A stretch of DNA of 11,853 nucleotides from Streptomyces caelestis. Lineage in GTDB: Bacteria; Actinomycetota; Actinomycetes; Streptomycetales; Streptomycetaceae. Location: NCBI RefSeq assembly GCF_001279005.1, contig NZ_LGCN01000256.1, positions 1 through 11,853 of the forward strand, read 5' to 3'. The translations under genes and the position numbers were made by a program. Positions 6,113-11,853 of the stretch are shown here, in pieces. The notes below the pieces were generated by a model. It worked only from the letters and a program-made list of their open reading frames with translations. It had not been told where the DNA came from and searched no databases. Numbering within the stretch: the stretch's first letter is position 1; each line of letters opens with the position of its first letter.

Positions 6113-7678
6113 GTGGGACGCCACAGCCGCCGTGGACCCGCCCGGAAGGGCGACGCCGCGGACAGGAGCGCCGTACGGGACGACAGCGCGGCGCCGGGCG
6201 GTTCGTCCGGGACCGGGCAGGCGGGCGGGGCGCGGGCGTCCGGCCCGCGCCGGACACCCCCGCCGCAGCAGGGGCCCGCGGGGGGACTCCAGGGGTACGG
6301 GACGGCTCCGGCGTACGGAACGGCGGGATACGGGACACCGGCCGGCGGCGTGCCGCGCCTGCCGGACGGGACGCCCGCGCACGGGATGCCGCGCCTGCCG
6401 GACGGATGGCTCCCCGACGGGACGCCCGCGCACGGTTTCCCCGGGCTGCCGGACGGGACGCCCGCGCACGGGGTGCCGCGCCTGCCGGACGGGACTCCGG
6501 CGCACGGTTTCCCCGGGCTGCCGGACGGGACGCCCGCCCATGGCGTTCCCCGGGCCCGTGGTGGGCATCCCGAGCAGCGGGAACCCGGCGGCGGCTGGGG
6601 AACGTTGGACGGCCGTACGCCGGCCGGCGCCGGCACGCCCTTCCCGCGACAGCGGCGGACGCCTCCCGGAGGACCGCGCCAGGACTACCTCGACGCCTTC
6701 GGCGAGAACACCGACCGCTTCTCCCCGCCCGCCTCCGCCCCCGCGCCTCGCCCACCGGGCCCCGCGGGCCACTGCGCGGCCGTCACCGACCGGAGCGCCG
6801 CCCCGGCCACCGGCGTCCCCGCCGCCCTCGATGACGACGACGCGCCGTCGGCCGGAAAGCCCACGCCGGCCAGGGGCGGCAAGGGCCGGGCGTTCACCGG
6901 GATCGCGGCCGCCGCCGTCACGACCGTGCTGGCCGTCGTCGTGGCCGGGCAGGTCGCCGACGAACGCGACGGCACCGGTGTACAGGCGCAGGCCGCCGAA
7001 GAGCAGGCGCGCGACGCCCGGGACCCCGCGTCGCGCGGGGACGAGCGGGAGACGCCCTCCGTGCCCGGCGTCGTACCGCTGACGTACGAACAGAAGATGG
7101 GCAAGAGGTACCCGCTGAGCGCCGCGCGCGGGGGCACGGGGAAGTTCACCGCGATCCCCGGCATCGACAAGGCTCCGGGCAAGGGGCAGAAGTTCACCTA
7201 CCGCGTGGACGTCGAGCAGGGGCTCGGCCTGGACGGCGAACTCTTCGCCGAGGCGGTCCAGAAGACGCTCAACGACGACCGCAGCTGGGCGCACAACGGC
7301 GCGCGCGCCTTCGAGCGCATCCACTCGGGCGAGGCCGATTTCGTGATCACCCTCGCCAGTCCGGACACGACCGCCGACTGGTGCGCCAAGTCCGGGCTGG
7401 ACACCACCGTGGACAACGTCTCCTGCGACTCGGCGGCCACCGAGCGAGTGATGATCAACGCGGACCGCTGGGCGCGGGGAGCGGACACCTACGGCGACGA
7501 GATCCACGCCTACCGCCAGATGCTGATCAACCACGAGATCGGCCACCGCCTGGGCTTCAACCACGTCACCTGTGACAAGGACGGCGACCTGGCCCCGGTC
7601 ATGCAGCAGCAGACCAAGTTCCTCGACCACGACGGAATCCGCTGCCGCCCGAACGCATGGCCGTACCCGAAGAGCTGA
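6113..7678 (+). CDS. DUF3152 protein: membrane-anchored, predicted extracellular metzincin-like metalloprotease
   Basis: The 521-residue protein has three parts. Residues 1-260 are low-complexity, rich in Gly, Pro and Arg, with a 12-residue tandem repeat at about 81-148. One transmembrane helix lies at about 261-283, with no leader cleavage site, implying type II topology. Residues 320-521 form the exported DUF3152 domain, with four cysteines (424, 438, 487, 511) suited to disulfides. It contains HEIGHRLGFNH (474-484), a complete HExxHxxGxxH zinc site with E475 catalytic, and M497 thirteen residues later as a candidate Met-turn. It is therefore probably a zinc peptidase acting outside the membrane; the substrate is unknown. 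GTG 6113 follows GAGG by six bases and the hydrolase stop by 8. A hairpin terminator follows. The mycobacterial relative (Rv3207c, from memory) is also adjacent to a divergent TetR gene. Confidence 0.9.
   Translation: MGRHSRRGPARKGDAADRSAVRDDSAAPGGSSGTGQAGGARASGPRRTPPPQQGPAGGLQGYGTAPAYGTAGYGTPAGGVPRLPDGTPAHGMPRLPDGWLPDGTPAHGFPGLPDGTPAHGVPRLPDGTPAHGFPGLPDGTPAHGVPRARGGHPEQREPGGGWGTLDGRTPAGAGTPFPRQRRTPPGGPRQDYLDAFGENTDRFSPPASAPAPRPPGPAGHCAAVTDRSAAPATGVPAALDDDDAPSAGKPTPARGGKGRAFTGIAAAAVTTVLAVVVAGQVADERDGTGVQAQAAEEQARDARDPASRGDERETPSVPGVVPLTYEQKMGKRYPLSAARGGTGKFTAIPGIDKAPGKGQKFTYRVDVEQGLGLDGELFAEAVQKTLNDDRSWAHNGARAFERIHSGEADFVITLASPDTTADWCAKSGLDTTVDNVSCDSAATERVMINADRWARGADTYGDEIHAYRQMLINHEIGHRLGFNHVTCDKDGDLAPVMQQQTKFLDHDGIRCRPNAWPYPKS
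6353..6556 (+). repeat. 36-bp in-frame tandem repeat within the DUF3152 gene
   Basis: The unit encodes PRLPDGTPAHGF or close variants. PDGTPAHG is found at residues 84-91, 101-108, 113-120, 125-132 and 137-144, with a five-residue partial copy (LPDGW) after the first. DNA copies are nearly identical, which points to recent expansion by slippage or recombination. It lies in the presumed cytoplasmic segment. Confidence 0.95.
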
Positions 7679-7736
7679 TCGCCTAGCGCGGCGAAACGCG
7701 CCCCACGCGGGAAAGTTACGCCCGTTCACCCCTTTT

Positions 7737-7770
7737 GGTGGCGTGATGGACAACCGTCCATCACGCCACC
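7737..7770 (+). terminator. Perfect 15-bp hairpin after the DUF3152 gene
   Basis: Arms 7737-7751 and 7756-7770 are exact inverse complements around a four-base AACC loop. It begins 58 bases after the DUF3152 stop and is followed by only a weak T-rich stretch (TCCTTG). Most likely it is the terminator of the hydrolase-DUF3152 unit. It is also about 80 bases before the glycosyltransferase start, so a role as an operator for that gene is possible. Confidence 0.75.
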
Positions 7771-7850
7771 TCCTTGTCCGCATACGTTCGTCCCGCTGTG
7801 AGCCGCCGGACCAACGGCGGCTCCCCACGCGGGAGATCGGGGGTGCACAC

Positions 7851-9527
7851 ATGCGCATCGGACTGCTTACGGAGGGTGGTTATCCGTATGTGGGCGGTGA
7901 GGGCGGGCTCTGGTGCGACCGCTTGGTGCGCGGGCTCGACCGGCACGAGTTCGACGTCTACGCGTTCAGCACGGACGAAGCCCAGGAGGACGCGGGCTGG
8001 GTCCCGCTGCCACCCCGGATCGGCCGGGTCCGCACCGCACCGCTGTGGGCGGCCGAGGACGACGGTGTGGTGTACGGCCGCCGCGCGCGCCGGCGCTTCT
8101 CGGAGCACTACGGCGAACTGGCCGCCGTCCTCTGCGCCGCGACGGACCCCGCCGCCCCCGGCCCGCAGCCCGTGCCGCCCGAGGCGGACCGTTTCGCCAC
8201 CGCTCTCCGGGGCCTCGCCGAACTCGCCCGCGACGAAGGCGGTCTGGTGGCCGCACTCCGCTCCGAGACGGCGGTACGCGCCCTGGAACGCGCCTGTCGC
8301 GCGCCCGGCGCCCTGCGCACGGCGCGTGAGGCCCGCGTCCCCGATCTGCTGGCCGTCGCCGCCCACCTGGAGCGGGCCCTGCGCCCCCTCTCGCTCGACT
8401 GGTACGAGGAGGACGGGCTGGGCGCGGTGGACCTGTGCCACGCCGCCGCCGGCGGGGTGACGGCCCTTCCCGGCCTGCTCGCCCACCACTTCTTCGACAT
8501 CCCCCTCCTCGTCACCGAGTACGGCGTGCGCCTGCGGACGCACTACCTCACCCGCCCGGACGCCCCACCCGCGGTCCGCTCCCTGCTCGCCGCCTTCCAC
8601 GGCAGGCTCGCCGCCGAGACCTACCGCCGGGCGGCGTTCATCACACCCGGCAACACGCACGCCCGCCGCTGGCAGGAGCGCTGCGGCGCCGACCGGGCGA
8701 AGATCCGCACGGTGTACCCCGGCATGGACGCCGCGCCCTTCGCCGAGGCGGGGGAGTCACCGGAGCGCGCGGACCCGTACACCCTCGTCTGGGTCGGCCG
8801 CGTGGAGCCCGCCAAGGACCTGGTCTCGCTGCTGCACGCCTTCGCGGAGATCCGCGAGGAGGAACCGAGGGCCCGGCTGCGGATCATCGGCGGTCCGTCG
8901 GGCCCGGAGGGCGCCGCCTACCTCGGCCACTGCGAGGCACTGGCCGCGCACCTCTTCCCGGACGAGGCCGAGGGCCCGCACTCCGCGGGCGCCGGCCCGG
9001 TGTCCTTCGAGGAGATCGGCGGCCCGGGCCCGGCCACCCCCGCCGACGCGTACGCCTCGGGCGCCGTGGTCGTGCTCTCCAGCGTCGTCGAGGGCTTCCC
9101 GGCCGGCCTCGTCGAGGCGATGCTCTGCGGGCGCGCGACGGTCTCCACGGACGTCGGCGCGGTCGTGGAGGCCATCGGCGGCACCGGTCTCGTCGTACCG
9201 CCGCGCAACCCGCGGGCGTTCGCCGAGGCGTGCGTCTCCCTGCTGCGCGACCCCGAGCGCCGCGTACGCCTCGGTGCCGCCGCGCGCGCCCGCGCACTCG
9301 AGTTGTTCACCGTCGACCAGAACATCTCGGCCTTCCACGGCATCTACCTGGAGATCGTCGCGCACACACCGGTCCGCCGTCTCCTCCTGGACGACACCGG
9401 CGACCCCCTGCCCTTCGCCGCCCCCGCAGAGTCCCACGTCCCCGGCCACTGGACCGACCCCGCCTCCCGTGCCGCCCCCACGTGGGCCATGGACACCCCG
9501 GTACCCGCGACGGAGACAACCCGATGA
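7851..9527 (+). CDS. PelF-like GT4 glycosyltransferase (DUF3492)
   Basis: This 558-residue protein transfers a sugar from an activated nucleotide donor, in the GT-B fold, at the cytoplasmic face. The N-terminus RIGLLTEGGYPYVGGEGGLW (2-21) is the PelF/DUF3492 signature. VTEYGVRLRTHYL (221-233) and FITPGNTHARRW (263-274) follow. The C-terminal domain has VGRVEPAKDL (315-324, with R317 and K322 for donor phosphates) and EGFPAGLVE (414-422), the E-x7-E motif. About 100-190 is variable; the last 50 residues are Pro-rich. No membrane helix is evident. ATG 7851 follows GGGGGTG by seven bases. A -10-like TACGTT (7783-7788) is a weak promoter candidate. The stop overlaps the next gene's ATG, so translation is coupled. 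PelF uses UDP-sugars to build Pel polysaccharide; here donor and product are unknown. Confidence 0.93.
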   Translation: MRIGLLTEGGYPYVGGEGGLWCDRLVRGLDRHEFDVYAFSTDEAQEDAGWVPLPPRIGRVRTAPLWAAEDDGVVYGRRARRRFSEHYGELAAVLCAATDPAAPGPQPVPPEADRFATALRGLAELARDEGGLVAALRSETAVRALERACRAPGALRTAREARVPDLLAVAAHLERALRPLSLDWYEEDGLGAVDLCHAAAGGVTALPGLLAHHFFDIPLLVTEYGVRLRTHYLTRPDAPPAVRSLLAAFHGRLAAETYRRAAFITPGNTHARRWQERCGADRAKIRTVYPGMDAAPFAEAGESPERADPYTLVWVGRVEPAKDLVSLLHAFAEIREEEPRARLRIIGGPSGPEGAAYLGHCEALAAHLFPDEAEGPHSAGAGPVSFEEIGGPGPATPADAYASGAVVVLSSVVEGFPAGLVEAMLCGRATVSTDVGAVVEAIGGTGLVVPPRNPRAFAEACVSLLRDPERRVRLGAAARARALELFTVDQNISAFHGIYLEIVAHTPVRRLLLDDTGDPLPFAAPAESHVPGHWTDPASRAAPTWAMDTPVPATETTR

Positions 9528-10648
9528 CCGACCTCGGCGAACTGGACCGCAGCACCCCGCCCGGCGCGGCCGACCCGGTCAAGGCGCTGCTGCACCGCCA
9601 CCGCGACCTGTGCGAACAGGCGGTGGACCCCCTGGAGATCGCGGCGGGCCTGGAGGCCCACGGCATCACCGACCGAACCGCCGCCCGCTTCCGCCACCGC
9701 GACGTCTTCTCCCTCGCGGAGGAGCTCTACGCCAGGGTCCCCCGCGACGACGCGCCGCCTCGGCCCGCCCCGGCCACCACGAGTCCGAGGGCACGCGGCG
9801 GCTGGACCGTCCTCACCCTGCTCCCCGGAGCCCTGTGCGTGGCGACGGTGGCCGCCCTGCGCCTCACCCACGGCCAGACCCGCCTCTACGCGGCGGCCGC
9901 CGGCGTCCTGGCCGTCGCCCTCGCCCTGCGCGCGGCACTGCGCCGGGGCCCGCTGAGCGCCCGGACCGACATCCCGCCCCGCGCCGCCACGGCGTCCTGG
10001 AGCTGCTGGCTCCTCGGCTACGCCCTCCTGGGCGACGGCCTGCTCGGTACGGCGGTCACCGGCGGCCCCGACGGTCTGCCCGACGGCACGGCGGAAGGGG
10101 ACTGGCCGCTCACCGTCGCCCCGGTCGTGGCGCTCGCCCTGGCCTGCGCGCCCGCCGCCTGGGCGGCCCACCTCCTCGCCGCCCGTGTTGGCCGCAGGCT
10201 GGCGTCGAGCCGTGGTCTGGAGGACTTCTCGGCTTCCGTACGGCCTGTGCTCATCGGTGTGTACGTCCTGTTCCTGGGCGCGGTGGCCGCTCTGCTCACG
10301 GCGACGTCCGCGCTCCTCGGCGAACCCCCCGCCCTGCCCTCGACACTGGCCCTGGGCGGTCTTCTCTTCCTGGCCCGCCTCCTCACGATCCACGGCTTCA
10401 CCCACGCGCCGAGGGTGATCCTCGCGGTCACGGCCATCGCCCAGACGACGGCCCTGGCGACGCTCTTCGCCGCCCGCCTTCCCGGCTGCGACGCCCTGGC
10501 CACACCGGTCCAGACCCTGACCACGGCCTGGAGCCCCGCCGCCCTCCCCACCCTCACCTGCGGGACAGCGGCGCTGATCCTTCTGATCCACGCCTCCCGC
10601 ACACTCGCCCGGGCCTCGGCGCACATCCGTCCGGAGCGACCGCGGTGA
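9524..10648 (+). CDS. Polytopic membrane protein, about eight helices, glycosyltransferase partner
   Basis: The 374-residue product has a soluble N-terminal region (1-92) and about eight hydrophobic segments near 95-113, 121-139, 157-178, 197-220, 239-262, 272-290, 297-316 and 337-356. The N-terminal part, from VKALLHRHRDLCEQAVDPLE through AHGITDRTAARFRHRDVFSL (19-64), has a well-defined sequence that looks conserved rather than linker-like. I recognise no named family. Its place after a PelF-like transferase recalls PelG, the flippase-type partner of PelF, but it is shorter than the roughly 450 residues and 12 helices of PelG. A scaffold or channel for sugar-chain export is inferred from position only. 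The ATG at 9524 overlaps the upstream stop (ATGA), fixing the start. The stop at 10646-10648 overlaps a GTG (GTGA), so another coupled frame may follow. Confidence 0.88.
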   Translation: MTDLGELDRSTPPGAADPVKALLHRHRDLCEQAVDPLEIAAGLEAHGITDRTAARFRHRDVFSLAEELYARVPRDDAPPRPAPATTSPRARGGWTVLTLLPGALCVATVAALRLTHGQTRLYAAAAGVLAVALALRAALRRGPLSARTDIPPRAATASWSCWLLGYALLGDGLLGTAVTGGPDGLPDGTAEGDWPLTVAPVVALALACAPAAWAAHLLAARVGRRLASSRGLEDFSASVRPVLIGVYVLFLGAVAALLTATSALLGEPPALPSTLALGGLLFLARLLTIHGFTHAPRVILAVTAIAQTTALATLFAARLPGCDALATPVQTLTTAWSPAALPTLTCGTAALILLIHASRTLARASAHIRPERPR

Positions 10649-10899
10649 CGACGCGAGCACCGCTCACGGGCCGCGCGGCCCCGGCTCCCACGGAACGCCG
10701 CGTGCCGGTGCGGGCCGGGGGCGTCTGCGCAGCCCGGAGCCTGCGGGGTCGCCGTCGCGTACGACGCGGTGCGCGCGTACGGCCGCGGGGCACGGGCGAG
10801 TACGGCGCGGGCGAGTACGGCGCGGAGGGGGCGGGGCCGGGGGCGGCAGCCCGCAGCGGCCGACGCGTCCGCACCCCGCGCCCCCGCCGGACGACGTGA
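10645..10899 (+). CDS. Doubtful 84-residue basic, low-complexity protein, possibly a gene remnant
   Basis: GTG 10645 overlaps the membrane gene's stop by GTGA, the coupling seen in real Streptomyces operons. The frame runs to TGA 10897-10899. The product begins (V/M)TTRAPLTGRAAPAPTERR, then turns Arg-rich and includes GEYGAGEYGAEGAG from a 15-bp tandem repeat. It has no recognisable domain, and third-position GC is somewhat below that of its neighbours. It may be a genuine small protein, the decayed 5' end of a larger gene, or a chance frame. Stated uncertainty is high. Confidence 0.3.
   Translation: MTTRAPLTGRAAPAPTERRVPVRAGGVCAARSLRGRRRVRRGARVRPRGTGEYGAGEYGAEGAGPGAAARSGRRVRTPRPRRTT
10793..10822. 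repeat. Two tandem copies of a 15-bp repeat
   Basis: CGGGCGAGTACGGCG occurs at 10793-10807 and again at 10808-10822. Related GTACG-containing pieces lie just upstream (10758-10785). In the weak frame from 10645 it encodes GEYGA twice. The gap 10649-11031 otherwise shows only GC-rich low-complexity sequence and the short leader frame near its end. Confidence 0.8.
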
Positions 10900-10999
10900 T
10901 CCGCGCCGGTCCGACGACGGGCGTCCCGACGCGCCCCCGATCCACCCACCGACATCAGGCGCTCGCGCCACGACCACCCCACTCGAAGGAGAACCCCAT

Positions 11000-11035
11000 A
11001 TGACCACCCCGGACGCCGAAGGAGCCGCCCGATGA
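11000..11035 (+). CDS. 11-residue leader-like frame overlapping the epimerase start
   Basis: ATG 11000 is preceded by GAAGGAG with eight bases spacing, one of the best ribosome binding sites in the window. It opens MTTPDAEGAAR and stops at TGA 11033-11035, which overlaps the epimerase ATG (11032) as ATGA. The codons EGA sit on the epimerase's own GAAGGAG (11018-11024), so ribosomes finishing this frame would land on that start. It is not a family I know. It could be a coupling leader, or what is left of an upstream gene. Confidence 0.4.
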   Translation: MTTPDAEGAAR

Positions 11036-11853
11036 GAGTCCTCCTGATCGGAGCCAACGGCTACCTCGGCCGCTTCGTGGCCGACCGCCTCCTCGCCGAC
11101 CCCGCCGTCCAGCTCACCGTCCTCGGCCGCGGCGACGACGCCGACGTCCGTTTCGACCTCGCCACCGGCAGCCCCGGCGCCCTCACCCGCTTCCTCGACG
11201 CCGTCCACCCCGGCGTGGTCGTCAACTGCGCCGGCACCACGAGAGGCGGCGCCCGCGAACTCACCCGGCACAACACCGTCGCCGTGGCCACCGTCTGCGA
11301 GGCCCTCCGCCGCAGCGGCTGCGGCGCGCGGCTCGTCCAGCTCGGCTGCGGCTCGGAGTACGGCCCCAGCCAGCCCGGCTCGTCCACGGCGGAGGACGCC
11401 GTCCCCCGTCCCGGCGGCCCCTACGGCGTCAGCAAACTCGCCGCCACCGAGCTGGTCCTCGGCTCCGGCCTGGACGCCGTGGTCCTCCGGGTCTTCTCAC
11501 CCGTGGGTCCCGGCACCCCCGCCGGTTCCCCCCTCGGGCGCCTCGCCGAGGCGATGCGCCGCGCCATGCAGTCCGGCGACAGCGAGCTGAAGCTCGGCGG
11601 CCTCGGCGCACAACGGGACTTCGTCGACGTCCGCGACGTGGCCCGCGCCGTCCACGCCGCCTCCCTCTCGGCCGCGCAGGGCGTCATCAACATCGGCTCG
11701 GGCCGCGCCGTCCGCCTCCGCGACGCCGCCGGAATCCTCGCCAGGGTGGCCGGCTACGGCGGCGCCCTCAACGAACTGGACACCCCCCCGGGCCTGCACC
11801 CACCCCACGCGCCCCACCCGGCTCCCGCCATCCGCACCCCGGTCGGCCACCCC
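11032..11853 (+). CDS. NAD-dependent epimerase/dehydratase (extended SDR), cut by window edge
   Basis: The 274 residues visible form an extended short-chain dehydrogenase, which usually interconverts or dehydrates nucleotide sugars. MRVLLIGANGYLGRF holds the NAD(P)-binding GxxGxxG (G7, G10, G13). NCAGTTRGG (62-70) is the NAG-type cofactor loop, LGCGSEYG (104-111) carries the likely catalytic Ser108, and YGVSK (131-135) supplies Y131 and K135. QRDFVDVRDVARA (about 194-206) and NIGSGRAVRLRD (about 217-228) are typical of the sugar-nucleotide subfamily. Residues 247-274 are Pro/His-rich, a looser stretch than usual here. The stop lies beyond the window. ATG 11032 has GAAGGAG seven bases upstream. 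Next to a PelF-like transferase it probably supplies the sugar donor; which sugar cannot be told. Confidence 0.92.
   Translation, partial: MRVLLIGANGYLGRFVADRLLADPAVQLTVLGRGDDADVRFDLATGSPGALTRFLDAVHPGVVVNCAGTTRGGARELTRHNTVAVATVCEALRRSGCGARLVQLGCGSEYGPSQPGSSTAEDAVPRPGGPYGVSKLAATELVLGSGLDAVVLRVFSPVGPGTPAGSPLGRLAEAMRRAMQSGDSELKLGGLGAQRDFVDVRDVARAVHAASLSAAQGVINIGSGRAVRLRDAAGILARVAGYGGALNELDTPPGLHPPHAPHPAPAIRTPVGHP

Noticed and set aside
6011..7858. 615-codon open frame on the minus strand opposite the DUF3152 gene
   Set aside because: It is antisense to a gene with clear domains, its product has no recognisable motif, and its repeats are mirror images of the 36-bp coding repeat. Long antisense frames are normal at this GC content.
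8435..9523. N-terminal extension of the membrane protein through the glycosyltransferase gene
   Set aside because: The frame is open only because of base composition. The coupled ATG at 9524 gives a sensible protein, and the upstream part is Arg/Pro-rich nonsense overlapping a well-supported gene.
9344..10660. 438-codon minus-strand frame opposite the membrane protein
   Set aside because: It is Gly/Arg/Gln-rich without domains and is the complement of a convincing eight-helix protein.

Overview
This is chromosomal actinobacterial DNA, almost certainly Streptomyces. It is very GC-rich throughout, coding frames have strong third-position G/C bias, several genes start with GTG, neighbouring genes overlap by ATGA, and the protein families are typical of the genus. 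No tRNA, rRNA, CRISPR array, insertion sequence or phage gene was seen. It looks like a stable core region rather than an acquired island. The species cannot be named from the sequence alone.

Left part (1-4791). A DEAD-box RNA helicase runs leftwards off the window edge and appears to start at CTG. Divergent from it is a ferritin-like MiaE_2-family gene. Next, all on the minus strand, come a small three-helix membrane protein, a DUF3107 gene with a strong hairpin terminator, a TetR regulator and a short, very acidic protein of unknown function. From memory, the set helicase / MiaE_2 / DUF3107 / TetR / DUF3152, with the same relative orientations, matches M. tuberculosis rhlE-Rv3210c-TB9.4-Rv3208-Rv3207c. 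That makes it an old conserved actinobacterial neighbourhood.

Middle (5049-7770). An alpha/beta hydrolase, probably expressed from a leaderless promoter, is followed after 8 bases by a DUF3152 gene. The DUF3152 product has a long low-complexity cytoplasmic segment that includes a 12-residue tandem repeat, one transmembrane helix, and an exported C-terminal domain. That domain carries a complete metzincin zinc motif (HExxHxxGxxH) and a candidate Met-turn. A perfect 15-bp hairpin closes the unit.

Right part (7851-11853). A PelF-like (DUF3492) GT4 glycosyltransferase overlaps by ATGA with an eight-helix membrane protein. After about 380 bases of unclear content comes an NAD-dependent epimerase/dehydratase that runs off the right edge. 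Just before the epimerase is an 11-codon open frame with its own ribosome binding site, overlapping the epimerase start by ATGA. Together these genes suggest synthesis and membrane passage of an unidentified polysaccharide or glycoconjugate. This cluster and the exported metzincin beside it are the most promising leads for new biology in the window.
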